DNA from: Actinomadura rudentiformis
GTDB lineage: Bacteria; Actinomycetota; Actinomycetes; Streptosporangiales; Streptosporangiaceae
Direction of reading: 5' to 3'
DNA length: 64,000 nucleotides
NCBI RefSeq assembly: GCF_008923185.1
Contig: NZ_WBMT01000023.1
Coordinates: 124,001 to 188,000, forward strand
A program made the position numbers and the translations under genes. Under the pieces are notes generated by a model that was given only the letters and a program-made list of their open reading frames with translations, was not told where the DNA came from and did no database searches. Each line of letters begins with the position of its first letter. Positions within the stretch are counted from its first letter, which is position 1. Positions 35,537 through 44,388 of this stretch are shown here, in pieces.

Positions 35537-37246
35537 TCACGCCTCCCTCATGGCCAGCGGAGGGTCGGGGTTGCGCGCCGGATCGTCCCAGAAGAGAGCG
35601 AGCCCGTTGCCGCAGTGATCGGCGTTCCCCGGCGGGACCCTGGCTTGCTTGCGCAGCTTCATCACGAGCGTCGGGAGCTCGTCGGGATGGGCTTTGTCGA
35701 TGGCGGTGGTGAGCTCGGTCAGGAAGCGCCGTCCGGTGCAGGCGTCGGAGTCGCAGGGCCCGGCGCAGGCGTTCCGGCGCCACAACATCACGGGGATGCC
35801 GACGCTGAGGGCGGCGGACAGCCAGTCGGCTTCGGGGTTGGAGGCGTAGACGAGCGCGCACGACTCGTCGCTCGCGTCCAGCCAGTCGTAGAACTCGTCG
35901 TAGCCGTACCCCAGATGGCAGGCGACGGGATCCGGCCGGGTGGAGCCGCGCTCCCGGAGGGTGCGCCAGCGGCGCCGGGTGAGATCGGTGGCCAGCAGGG
36001 GGCGGAGGCGTTCGACGTGCCGGACGACCAACGGGACGGAACGCATCGGGCGGGGACGCGCGGGGCCCGCCTCTTTGATGGACCATTCCTCGAACGGCTC
36101 GTTCAGCAGCCGCTCCGGCACCACGAACTCGATCATCCAGTCGCGGTCGCGGCCGAGCACGGACCGCATCAGCCCGGGCAGGGCCTTCTCCACGTGCGGG
36201 CGGATCTGGTTCTTGCGGACGCTCACCCGTTCGGTCGGGCGCCCGGGCACTCCTTCGACGAGCGTGGAGAGCGTCAGCTCGTACGGTCCCCGGGTCGTGG
36301 TCTCCAGCCGCACGATGATGGAGGTCTGCGGTGCCGCGGCGGATGGTGGCGCGGCGCTGGCGGTGCCGGGTGAACGGTCGCGCATCCAGGCGTTGAGCCG
36401 GGCGCGGGCCCGCTCGTTCGACAGGTGTTCGGCCACGACGATGAGAAAGCGTGACAGCCGGTCCTCGCCCGGCACGCACTCGCCCACGTATCGCACGGCG
36501 TCCCACAGCGAGCGGAACGTCGTAGGCGGGTGCAGGAAGAGCGGGAACGCGAGCCGGAAGAGGGCGGCCGGGGGCTCGGCGGTCTCAGCGTCCGCCAGAA
36601 GACCGCGCAGCTCGGCGCGCGGCCCGGAGGGAAGCCAGTCGAGGGGCAGCAGGTCGTCGAACGGTTCCCAGTGGCGGCGCACGGTGTCCAGTGGCACCAT
36701 CCGGCCGATCGCGCCCTCGTGATCGCCGTTCAGCTCGGCGTCGGTGACCATGCCCAGGACCTGGCCGCTCCGCGGGTCGTACACCGCCGCCCCGCTGAAT
36801 CCCCGATCCAGGCGCCGCAGATGCCCGCTGCCGACGTCGACCTCCAGCCATTCGCGCCGCAGTGTCCGGTCGGCGCTGGTACGCAGCGTCACGTGCGTTC
36901 CGTCGCGTTCGTGGCCGCGCGGGAAGCCCTGGGCGCGCAGCTCGGGAGGGTCACGAAGCGCGTCCAGGGGCGCCGGGCGGCACGGCGCCACCGGAGCGGG
37001 CTCGTCCAGCCGCAGCACCGCGACGTCGCCGGTGTCGCCCATCGCCCGCCACTCGCCGCGAAACTCGACGACGGCTCGTTGGCGGCGCTCGTGCAGGTCG
37101 GGGAACGCCACCGAGAGCTCGTCGCGGCCGGCCACGACATGAGCGCACGTCAGAACGCGGTCGGGGGTGACAAGGATTCCGGCGCCCAGCACGGCGCCCT
37201 GCCCGCCGGACGCGTCGATCCGGACCCGCCATCGCATGCCGTCCAC
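35537..37246 (-). CDS. Trypsin-like serine protease with VMAP-C-like domain
   Basis: 569 residues. Residues 10-195 are a trypsin-fold protease with His36 (VLTCAHVV), Asp74 (GDTGDVAVLRL) and Ser151 (RGFSGAAVYD), so the triad is complete; there is no signal peptide, so it should act in the cytoplasm. The C-terminal half matches the VMAP-C pattern of vWA-MoxR-associated proteins: YDEFYDWLDASDE, LSVGIPVMLWRRNAC, LPTLVMKLRKQA and LALFWDDPARNPDPP. VMAP proteins belong to ternary NTP-dependent conflict systems. GTG 37246 has AGGGGG four bases upstream. Its stop overlaps the possible GTG start of the fusion gene below, so the two form one unit; no MoxR gene is present. Confidence 0.85.
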   Translation of the reverse strand: MDGMRWRVRIDASGGQGAVLGAGILVTPDRVLTCAHVVAGRDELSVAFPDLHERRQRAVVEFRGEWRAMGDTGDVAVLRLDEPAPVAPCRPAPLDALRDPPELRAQGFPRGHERDGTHVTLRTSADRTLRREWLEVDVGSGHLRRLDRGFSGAAVYDPRSGQVLGMVTDAELNGDHEGAIGRMVPLDTVRRHWEPFDDLLPLDWLPSGPRAELRGLLADAETAEPPAALFRLAFPLFLHPPTTFRSLWDAVRYVGECVPGEDRLSRFLIVVAEHLSNERARARLNAWMRDRSPGTASAAPPSAAAPQTSIIVRLETTTRGPYELTLSTLVEGVPGRPTERVSVRKNQIRPHVEKALPGLMRSVLGRDRDWMIEFVVPERLLNEPFEEWSIKEAGPARPRPMRSVPLVVRHVERLRPLLATDLTRRRWRTLRERGSTRPDPVACHLGYGYDEFYDWLDASDESCALVYASNPEADWLSAALSVGIPVMLWRRNACAGPCDSDACTGRRFLTELTTAIDKAHPDELPTLVMKLRKQARVPPGNADHCGNGLALFWDDPARNPDPPLAMREA

Positions 37247-37607
37247 GCAACCCCCTGCACCGGATGCCAGCAAATCTAACAAGATCGGTGCATCTCGCCC
37301 ACACCCTGAATTCGCCGTCGGACCAGCGAAATCAACAGGACTTGTGAATCGATTGCTAATCATTCGTCCCGATGTGTGTGACGACTTCATTACGGACGGC
37401 AGGGCCATGGGAAACGCTCAAGGCGATGGCCTCTCGGGCGCGAGGGAGGCCATCGCCCTGAGATGACGGTTATCAGCCGACTGCGAATTTCCTTCACGAA
37501 ATGGCGAGCCCAGCATGAAGAGCCGGAGCGGCGACGTCCGTACGGTCATGGCCACGTGGCGGAACGCATCCCCCTGAGCCTCTGCTCATCTGCCGAAGGA
37601 GCCCCAC
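37247..37607. promoter_or_regulatory. 361-bp divergent intergenic region
   Basis: This separates the protease/ATPase unit from the desaturase gene and is less GC-rich than its neighbours (AATCGATTGCTAATCATTCG near 37345-37365). It should carry both promoters. It also contains the strong hairpin at 37417-37462. No convincing coding frame was found. Confidence 0.6.
37417..37462. terminator. Strong hairpin inside a divergent promoter region
   Basis: CTCAAGGCGATGGCCTC pairs with GAGGCCATCGCCCTGAG (16 of 17 bp) around a 12-base loop. A terminator is unexpected between divergent genes, since neither gene ends here; it may end a short unannotated transcript or belong to a leader RNA. Confidence 0.6.
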
Positions 37608-38558
37608 ATGACAGTCGGCGTCGCTGAGCTCGGCAACAACAGAGCACCTCTGCCGGACATCTCACCCAAGTCCGTTCCCTTGGTGGAGCGCGTCAGCGTG
37701 GTCTTCTTCGTGGTCGGCCCGATCGTCGCCGTGCTGACCTCGGTGCCGTTCTTCTGGGGCTGGGGGCTCGGCTGGACGGACATAGCGATCTTCGCGCTCC
37801 TCTACCCGCTCACCGCGCTCGGGATCACCGTCGGCTACCACCGGCTGTTCACGCACAAGTCGTTCAAGGCCAAGCGCTGGCTGCGGGTCACGCTCGCGAT
37901 CCTGGGCGGGCAGGCATGGCAGGGGTCGGTGATCTTCTGGGTCGCCGACCATCGCCGGCACCACAAGTACGCGGACCAGGAGGGCGATCCGCATTCACCC
38001 TGGGCCTTCGGCCCGGGGGTGTGGGGGCTCACCAAGGGACTCTTCCACGCGCACATGGGCTGGCTGTTCCGCAAGCACCGGACCTCGCGGAGGAAGTACG
38101 CGCCCGACCTGCTCGCGGACAAGGACCTGGTGCTGATGCAGCGCAACGACGTGTACGTGCTGATCGCGGCGACCACGCTCCTGATCCCGATGGGGCTCGG
38201 CGCGTTGCTCACGTGGTCGTGGCACGGCGCGGTCACCGCGTTCTTCTGGGCCGGCCTGCTGCGCGTCTTCGCCGGCGACCACGTCACGTTCTCCATCAAC
38301 TCCATCTGCCATGTCTTCGGCAAGGAGCACTTCCAGACCCGCGACCGCTCCCGCAACGTCTGGTGGCTGGCCATCTCCTCGTTCGGCGAGTCCTGGCACA
38401 ACCTTCACCACGCCGATCCGACGTCGGCGCGGCACGGCGTCCTGAAGGGCCAGATCGACATCAGCGCCCGGGTCATCTGGCTGTTCGAGAAGTTCGGCTG
38501 GGTCTGGGACGTCCGCTGGCCGGACGAGGAGCGCCTTGCCGCGAAGAGGATCTACTGA
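37608..38558 (+). CDS. Acyl-CoA/fatty acid desaturase (stearoyl-CoA desaturase type)
   Basis: 316 residues, di-iron membrane desaturase. The three histidine boxes are HRLFTH, HRRHHKY and HNLHHAD, with four membrane helices between. It introduces a cis double bond, usually delta-9, into a saturated acyl chain. ATG 37608 has GAAGGAG upstream. A fatty acyl-AMP ligase gene begins ten bases after its stop, so the two probably act on the same chain. Confidence 0.94.
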   Translation: MTVGVAELGNNRAPLPDISPKSVPLVERVSVVFFVVGPIVAVLTSVPFFWGWGLGWTDIAIFALLYPLTALGITVGYHRLFTHKSFKAKRWLRVTLAILGGQAWQGSVIFWVADHRRHHKYADQEGDPHSPWAFGPGVWGLTKGLFHAHMGWLFRKHRTSRRKYAPDLLADKDLVLMQRNDVYVLIAATTLLIPMGLGALLTWSWHGAVTAFFWAGLLRVFAGDHVTFSINSICHVFGKEHFQTRDRSRNVWWLAISSFGESWHNLHHADPTSARHGVLKGQIDISARVIWLFEKFGWVWDVRWPDEERLAAKRIY

Positions 38559-38567
38559 GGAGGAAGC

Positions 38568-40313
38568 GTGCAGGACCTCGACCGCACTCCCCTGATCGAA
38601 CGGCTCGGCCGCTGGGCCGAGAAGTACCCGGACGACCGCGCCTATACGTTCGTCGACTACGCCGTGGACGTTGAGGGCGTGAGCACCGAGATGACGTGGG
38701 GGGAGCTCGACCGCAAGGCCCGGTCGGTGGCCGCGACGATCCGCCGGACGATCGAGCCGGGCGAGCGGGTGGCGATCCTCGCCCCGCAGAACCTCGACTA
38801 CGTGGTCGGCCTGCTGGGCGCGATGTACGCGCGGGTCATCGGGGTGCCGCTGTTCTCACCCGACCTGCCCGGCCACGCCGAACGGCTGCTGGCGGTCGCC
38901 CGTGACTCGGGGCCGACCGGTGTGCTGACGACGGGCGAGGCCCTGCCGCACGTCGCCGCGTTCTTCGACCAGCATCCCGGGCTCCGGCCCCGCGATTTCA
39001 TCATGGTCGACGAGGTCGAGGACGGCCTGGAGTGGACGCCGGAGCCGATCGACCCGGACGACGTCGCGTACCTGCAGTACACCTCGGGCTCCACCCGGAC
39101 ACCCGCCGGTGTGATCGTCACCCACGGCAATCTGGCGGTGAACGCCGAGCAGTGCTGGGGCGCCTTCGACGGCGTCCCACGCGTGTCGTCCGCCGCCACC
39201 TGGCTGCCGCTCTTTCACGACATGGGACTGGTGACAGCGGTCGGGCTGCCGCTGGCGCACGCGAGCCCCATCCACCTCATGGACCCGGTCGCGTTCATCA
39301 TGCGGCCCGCCCGGTGGCTGGAGCTGCTCAGCCAGATGGAGGACGGCTTCACCTGCTCTCCGAACTTCGCCTACGAGTACCTCACAGCGCAGGTCACGCC
39401 GGGCGAGAAGGCAAAGCTCGACCTCAGCGGCGTGCGAGTCTTCATGAACGGCGCGGAGCCGATCCGCCCCGGCACGCTGGAGGGCTTCCTGGAGGCGTTC
39501 CGCGAGTGCGGGCTGCGGCCGGAGGTCCAGGTGCCCGCGTACGGGCTGGCCGAGGCGACGGTGTACGTGGCGTCGTCCTCGCGGTACGAGCTGCCGACGA
39601 TGACGACGTTCGACCGGGAGAAGCTGTCGGCCGGCGAGGCGGTGCCGGTCCCCGCCGGCTCCGAGCGGGCCGCCACGCACGTCGGATGCGGCACGCCGTA
39701 CGCCCAGGAGGTGCTGATCGTCGACCCGCGGACCCGCGTCCGCAACCGCGACGGGCTGGTCGGCGAGATCTGGATCCACGGCCCGAACGTGGCCGCCGGG
39801 TACTGGGGACGGCCGGAAGCCACCGCCGAGACGTTCGGCGCGCGGCTCGCCGAGCCCGTCGAGGGCGTGCCGGACGGACCCTGGCTGCGCACCGGCGACC
39901 TCGGGGTCATGCACGAGGGCGAGCTGTACGTCACCGGCCGGATCAAGGACCTGATCATCGTCGACGGCCGCAACCACTACCCGCAGGACATCGAGTACAC
40001 GACCTACACCGCCGACGAGGCGATCCGGCAGGAGTACGTCGCGGCCTTCGCGGTGGACGCGGGGGAGACCGAGGGCTTGGTCATCGTGGCCGAGCGCAAC
40101 CGGCGGGTGCCGATCCGGCGGCTCGACACCGAGGCGATGGAACGGAGCGTCCGTGCCGCCGTCAAGAAGGGGCACGACCTGCGGGTGCACGACTTCGTGG
40201 TGATCGAGCCGGGCACGCTGCCCCGGACCACCAGCGCCAAGATCGCCCGTGCCGCCTGCCGCCAGGCCTACCTCGACGGCACCCTGCGGGTGACGGTCGT
40301 TCCAACGGACTGA
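38568..40313 (+). CDS. Fatty acyl-AMP ligase (FAAL)
   Basis: 581 residues, adenylate-forming family. Signatures: YLQYTSGSTRTPAGVIVTHGN (P-loop), WLPLFHDMGLV, YGLAEATVYV, and the C-terminal TGRIKDLIIVDGRNHYPQDIE, which is the FAAL rather than acyl-CoA ligase form. FAALs load acyl-AMP onto an acyl carrier protein of a PKS or NRPS, or onto a lipid. GTG 38568 is preceded by GAGGAGGAA. It is coupled to the desaturase, but no carrier protein, PKS or NRPS gene is in this window, so the acceptor is elsewhere. Confidence 0.92.
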   Translation: MQDLDRTPLIERLGRWAEKYPDDRAYTFVDYAVDVEGVSTEMTWGELDRKARSVAATIRRTIEPGERVAILAPQNLDYVVGLLGAMYARVIGVPLFSPDLPGHAERLLAVARDSGPTGVLTTGEALPHVAAFFDQHPGLRPRDFIMVDEVEDGLEWTPEPIDPDDVAYLQYTSGSTRTPAGVIVTHGNLAVNAEQCWGAFDGVPRVSSAATWLPLFHDMGLVTAVGLPLAHASPIHLMDPVAFIMRPARWLELLSQMEDGFTCSPNFAYEYLTAQVTPGEKAKLDLSGVRVFMNGAEPIRPGTLEGFLEAFRECGLRPEVQVPAYGLAEATVYVASSSRYELPTMTTFDREKLSAGEAVPVPAGSERAATHVGCGTPYAQEVLIVDPRTRVRNRDGLVGEIWIHGPNVAAGYWGRPEATAETFGARLAEPVEGVPDGPWLRTGDLGVMHEGELYVTGRIKDLIIVDGRNHYPQDIEYTTYTADEAIRQEYVAAFAVDAGETEGLVIVAERNRRVPIRRLDTEAMERSVRAAVKKGHDLRVHDFVVIEPGTLPRTTSAKIARAACRQAYLDGTLRVTVVPTD

Positions 40314-40332
40314 CGGACGGGCGCTCTCGTTT

Positions 40333-40369
40333 CCCGCCGCCGTCGGTGCCCACGCCCGGCGGCGGCGGG
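40333..40369. terminator. Hairpin after the FAAL gene
   Basis: CCCGCCGCCG pairs with CGGCGGCGGG across a 17-base loop, between the convergent FAAL and LuxR-type genes. Confidence 0.65.
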
Positions 40370-40384
40370 GCTCAACCCCGCGGG

Positions 40385-40429
40385 TTCAGGCGGGCTGCGT
40401 TCAGCCGGGCTGCGTTCAGGCGGGCTGCG
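40385..40429 (-). repeat. 15-bp tandem repeat, three units, over a stop codon
   Basis: TTCAGGCGGGCTGCG occurs three times (the middle unit has one change). On the minus strand each unit is five codons, so the last residues and TGA of the LuxR-type gene are repeated in frame, giving three consecutive stops 15 bases apart. Confidence 0.9.
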
Positions 40430-43160
40430 GTTCGGGCTCGGTCGCGAGGCTGGCGAGCTCGCCGCGCGAGGAGACGCCCAGCTTCGGATAGGCGTTGTAG
40501 AGGTGGTAGCCGACCGTGCGCGGGCTGAGGAAGAGCTGCGCGCCGATGTCCCGGTTCGTCATGCCGGTGGCGGCGAGCCGCACGACCTGCAACTCCTGCG
40601 GCGTCAGCCTGCCGAGCAGATCGGCAGCGTCCTGACTGTCCCGTGCCGGACGGGTCTCGCCGGTGGCGCGCAGCTCGCCGCGGGCCCGCTCGGCCCAGGG
40701 CGCGGCGCCGAGCCGCTCGAAGATCTCCAAGGCGGTACGCAGCGGGCGGCGCGCGCCGCTCCGGTGGCCCGACCGGCGTAGCCACTCCCCGTACAGCAGT
40801 TCGGTGCGGGCGCGCTCGAAGGGACGGCCGCATCCGTGGTGGATCTCCACCGCCCGCGCGTACAACCGGCCGGCCTCCTCGTCGGGTGCCAGCAAGGCTC
40901 GGCAGCGGAGGGAGACGGCCTCCGCCCAGGCGACTCCGGCTGCCTTCGCCCACGCCTCGAACCGGTCCAGCGCGGCGGCAGCCCGTTCTGGCCGGCCGAG
41001 ACGTGCTGCGGCCTCCACGTGATCAGGCAGGGTGTAGAGCCCGGCGATGCTGTGCAGGGCGACATCGGCGCCGAGTTCCTCACGGCGGCGCAGCGCGTCC
41101 TCATGCCGGCCGAGTCCCAGGTCGAGCAGCGCGAGGGCGCTTGCGGTCCAGACCTCCGACGCGCTGTTCCCGCGTTCCCGCACCTCGGCAGCCAGACGGC
41201 GTGTGGTGTCCTCGTCTCCCTCGGTGGCGGCGAGATGGGCGAGGATCCCGCGGGCATCGTCGGCGTAGTGGATCTGGTCCGTGTCCTCCGCCATCCGCAG
41301 GGTCTCGGTGGCGGTGGCCCGGGCGTCATGGTGCCGTCCTTGGAAGAGCTGGATCCTGGCCAGGTCGCGGAGACTCTCCGGCAGCACGCCGATGGCGCCC
41401 TGCTCACGGCACTCCGCCACCAGCGCGGTGCTGAGGTCGTCGGCGACCGCCAGGTCACCGGTGAGGACGGCCCACTCCTCGGCGCACGCGCGTTCGAGCA
41501 GGGCAAGCCCGCCGAGCAGCTCGTTGCCATCCTCCATCAGCGTGCGCAGCGCCGGCATCCCGGCCGCTGGATCGCCCGCCACCAGATGGGACATGGCGAG
41601 CGCCGCGTCGATGAACGGGCCGGCCTCTGGATGCCGCGAGAGCCGCAGTCCGCCGATGCGCGCGGCCGTCTCCCGGGTCGCGGCGGCGTCGCCGGTCGCC
41701 CAGATCACGCCCATCGCGTCGAAGAGCATGAACGCGGCCTTGGCCGGAGCCGCCTCGATGACGCCGAGCGCGGCGTCGACCAGGAGCGTGTGCGCCGTCT
41801 TGGGCAGCCTGCGTACGTACGTGTCGAACGCGCGTACCTGCGCCAGTTCCGCCTTCATCAGCGGCTCGGTGACATGCGGTCCCGCCTGGGTCGCGAACTC
41901 GGCGGCGCGGCGCACCTGCCCGGCGTCGGCGGCAGCGCGGGCGGCCAGGGCCAGGCGGCGCACCCGATGCGGCGTCTCGGTGCTCAGCTGGGCCGCACGG
42001 TCGTAGGCGGCTGCGACGGCGGCGTAACCGCCCCGGGCTCGCGCGAACTCGGCCGTCTGCTCCAGAACGGACGCCACGTACTCGTCGGGCTTGCTGGTGG
42101 CGGCGGCGAGATGCCAGGCCCGGCGGTCGATGTTGCCCACGCACGGCAGCGCGTCGGCGAGGGCGCGGTGGGCCGCGAGCCGGCGGCCGATCGGGGCACT
42201 CTGGTACGCGGCGGCCCGGATCAGCGGGTGCCGGAACGCGAGGCGCCCGTCCACCAGCCGGACGAGATCCTTGCGTTCGGCCGGTTCGAGGTCGTCAACC
42301 CCGGCGCCGAGCCGCCCGGCCGCAGCCACGACCGCGGTGAGATCGCCGGTGCCTTCGGCCGCCGCGACCAGCAGTGCCATCCGGGTGGGCTCGGGCAGAA
42401 CGGCGATCCGGTCCGCGAAGGTCCGCTGGATCCGGGCGTGGTCCGGCATCGCGCCGAGGTATTCGGCGATCTGACCCTCGCGCTGCGCGGCGGGGAGCTC
42501 GCGAAACGCCAGCGGGTTGCCCCGGGCCTCTTCCATGATCTGCTCGCGCGCGTAACGCGGCAGGTCACCGGCATGCTCGGCGAGCAGCTCGGCGGCGGCA
42601 GCGCCGTCCAGCCCGGCGAGCCGGAGCTCGGCGATCCCCGGTGCCGGGAACGGCGGAGCGTGCACGTCCCGGGCGGCGAAGAGCAGGACCACACCCTCGG
42701 CGCCGAGCCGCCGTGCCGCGAACAGCAACGCGTCCGCCGAGGCCTGGTCGAGCCAATGGGCGTCGTCCACGAGCACCAGCAGCGGACGTTCCTCGGCGAG
42801 ATCGCCGAGGAACGTCAGCAGTGCCAGGCCCGTCAGGAACCGGTCCGCGGCGGGGGAGTCCTCCAGCCCCAGCGCCCCGCGCAGCGCGTGCGCCTGCCGG
42901 CCGGGCAGCCTGCCGATCCGGTCGGCGACACGGCTGAGCAGCAGGCTCAGGCCGGCGAACGGAAGATCGCTCTCCGCCTCGACCCCGATCACCCGCAGCA
43001 CCCGCATCCCGGTGCCGGCGGCCCCGGCCGCGTAGTCCAGGAGCGCCGACTTGCCGATCCCCGCCTCGCCCCGCACGACCACGGCGGCGCTCCGGCCGTC
43101 GTGCGCCTGGGACAGCAGCCGGTCGATCTGGCCCGTTTCGCCTGCTCTGCCGTACAGCAT
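40416..43160 (-). CDS. LuxR-type regulator of the large ATP-binding (LAL) family
   Basis: 914 residues. The N-terminal AAA/STAND ATPase has Walker A in VVVRGEAGIGKSALLDYAAG (about residue 30) and Walker B PLLVLVDDAHWLD. A long TPR-like helical region follows, and the C-terminus is a LuxR HTH (LTPQELQVVRLAATGMTNRDIGAQLFLSPRTVGYHLYNAYPKLGV). LAL proteins activate catabolic or antibiotic genes after binding a ligand and ATP. It lies 48 bp downstream of the oxidoreductase gene on the same strand, so the pair is probably one operon. Confidence 0.93.
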   Translation of the reverse strand: MLYGRAGETGQIDRLLSQAHDGRSAAVVVRGEAGIGKSALLDYAAGAAGTGMRVLRVIGVEAESDLPFAGLSLLLSRVADRIGRLPGRQAHALRGALGLEDSPAADRFLTGLALLTFLGDLAEERPLLVLVDDAHWLDQASADALLFAARRLGAEGVVLLFAARDVHAPPFPAPGIAELRLAGLDGAAAAELLAEHAGDLPRYAREQIMEEARGNPLAFRELPAAQREGQIAEYLGAMPDHARIQRTFADRIAVLPEPTRMALLVAAAEGTGDLTAVVAAAGRLGAGVDDLEPAERKDLVRLVDGRLAFRHPLIRAAAYQSAPIGRRLAAHRALADALPCVGNIDRRAWHLAAATSKPDEYVASVLEQTAEFARARGGYAAVAAAYDRAAQLSTETPHRVRRLALAARAAADAGQVRRAAEFATQAGPHVTEPLMKAELAQVRAFDTYVRRLPKTAHTLLVDAALGVIEAAPAKAAFMLFDAMGVIWATGDAAATRETAARIGGLRLSRHPEAGPFIDAALAMSHLVAGDPAAGMPALRTLMEDGNELLGGLALLERACAEEWAVLTGDLAVADDLSTALVAECREQGAIGVLPESLRDLARIQLFQGRHHDARATATETLRMAEDTDQIHYADDARGILAHLAATEGDEDTTRRLAAEVRERGNSASEVWTASALALLDLGLGRHEDALRRREELGADVALHSIAGLYTLPDHVEAAARLGRPERAAAALDRFEAWAKAAGVAWAEAVSLRCRALLAPDEEAGRLYARAVEIHHGCGRPFERARTELLYGEWLRRSGHRSGARRPLRTALEIFERLGAAPWAERARGELRATGETRPARDSQDAADLLGRLTPQELQVVRLAATGMTNRDIGAQLFLSPRTVGYHLYNAYPKLGVSSRGELASLATEPEPQPA

Positions 43161-43208
43161 GGTCGAGAGCGTATTTCACCCCCCGGCCATCCGAATCGGG
43201 CGGTGGTC

Positions 43209-44198
43209 CTAGGTCCCAGGCACGAGGACCACCTTCCCGACCGTGGCGCGAGCGAGGAGATCGGTGTGCGCCCGGGCGGCCTCGGCGAGCGGGTAGGACT
43301 GCACGGCCGGGACGAGCCGTCCCGCCGCGGCCTCGGCGAGCGCCTTCTCCTGCATGGCGCGGAGCCCGCCCGGCACGTTCACCAGGCGCGTGCCGAGCGC
43401 GACGGTGACCTGGAGCATCTTGTCGAACAGGTCCTTGGTGGTCAGCTCGGTCATCGACCCGGCGGACCAGCCGAACAGCAGCACCCGGCCGCCGTAGCCC
43501 AGCAGGTCGAACGCCTCGCGCCCGGGGCCGCCGCCCACCCCGTCGAAGACGACCGTCACATCGCGTCCGCCCAGTGCGTCCCGGACCTCCTTGGACCAAC
43601 CGGGCGTGCTGTAGTCGACGGCGACGTCGGCGCCGGCCGCGCGCACCCGCTCGACCTTCGCCTCCCCACCCGCGACACCGACGACGGTGGCCCCGGCCTG
43701 CCGTGCCGCCTGGACGAGCAGGAGTCCGATCCCGCCCGCCGCCGCGGTCACGAGCACCACATCGTCCGGCGTGACGGCGCCGATGTGGTGGATGGCCAAT
43801 GCCGTGCGGCCCGTACCGACCATCGCGACCGCGGCGCCGAAGTCCAGGCCGTCCGGCACCGGGAACAGCGCGTCCACCTCACGTACCGCCAGCTCGGCAT
43901 AGCCCGCGTTCACCAGGCCCAGGTGGGTGACCACCCGGCGGCCCAGCCAGCTCTCGTCGACCCCTTCGCCGACCTGGTCGACGACTCCGGCGACCTCCCG
44001 GCCGGGAGTGACCGGGAGGTCGGGCAGCGGGAAGGGCAGACCTTCGGCGTCCCCGGCCTGCACGGCGGTGTCCAGCAGGTGCACCCCGGCGGCCCGCACC
44101 GCGATGCGAACCTGGCCCGGAGCCGCCATGGGGTCCTCCACCTCCTCGTAGCGCAGATTCTCGGGCGGGCCGAACTCGTGCAGTCGGATGGCGTACAT
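43209..44198 (-). CDS. NADPH:quinone reductase-like zinc-independent MDR oxidoreductase
   Basis: 329 residues of the medium-chain dehydrogenase/reductase fold. The catalytic domain starts MYAIRLHEFGPPENLRYEEV and the nucleotide-binding loop is TAAAGGIGLLLVQAARQAGA. The zinc ligands of alcohol dehydrogenases are absent, as in quinone oxidoreductases. It likely reduces a quinone or enone with NADPH. It is divergent from an MFS pump and precedes the LAL regulator, a typical detoxification or sensing set. Confidence 0.9.
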   Translation of the reverse strand: MYAIRLHEFGPPENLRYEEVEDPMAAPGQVRIAVRAAGVHLLDTAVQAGDAEGLPFPLPDLPVTPGREVAGVVDQVGEGVDESWLGRRVVTHLGLVNAGYAELAVREVDALFPVPDGLDFGAAVAMVGTGRTALAIHHIGAVTPDDVVLVTAAAGGIGLLLVQAARQAGATVVGVAGGEAKVERVRAAGADVAVDYSTPGWSKEVRDALGGRDVTVVFDGVGGGPGREAFDLLGYGGRVLLFGWSAGSMTELTTKDLFDKMLQVTVALGTRLVNVPGGLRAMQEKALAEAAAGRLVPAVQSYPLAEAARAHTDLLARATVGKVVLVPGT

Positions 44199-44288
44199 AG
44201 TGATCAGCTCCTTGCGGGTGGTTCTGGCGGATGGTTCTCAACGTTCCTGCTGACCACGACGCTAGAAGCGGCCCCTTCCACCTCGCCT

Positions 44289-44349
44289 CAGTCATGCGAC
44301 TGGGATCGCGCAGGTCGGGCGGCGTCTTGGGCGAACCCAGTCATCCGAC
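44289..44349. promoter_or_regulatory. Direct repeat CAGTCATSCGAC, candidate operator pair
   Basis: CAGTCATGCGAC (44289-44300) and CAGTCATCCGAC (44338-44349) start 49 bp apart in the divergent gap between the oxidoreductase and the MFS gene. Each has the inverted halves GTC/GAC. The LAL regulator is the nearest candidate binder; this is inference. Confidence 0.4.
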
Positions 44350-44388
44350 AGAGGCGATCGGGGGCGGATCGTTCCTAGCGTCACCGCC

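Noticed and set aside
35535..36506. N-terminal extension of about 320 residues on the large ATPase fusion, giving 2096 residues
   Set aside because: It lies antisense-free but out of frame over the protease gene on the same strand, is Arg/Pro-rich without any domain, and the fusion has its own ribosome site at 35534.
30216..37246. A type VII secretion locus
   Set aside because: Only EccC-like modules are present; no WXG100 pair, eccB, eccD, eccE or mycosin genes lie within the window.
40836..44378. 1180-residue plus-strand frame opposite the LAL and oxidoreductase genes
   Set aside because: Shadow frame spanning two genuine genes and their spacer; no domain.
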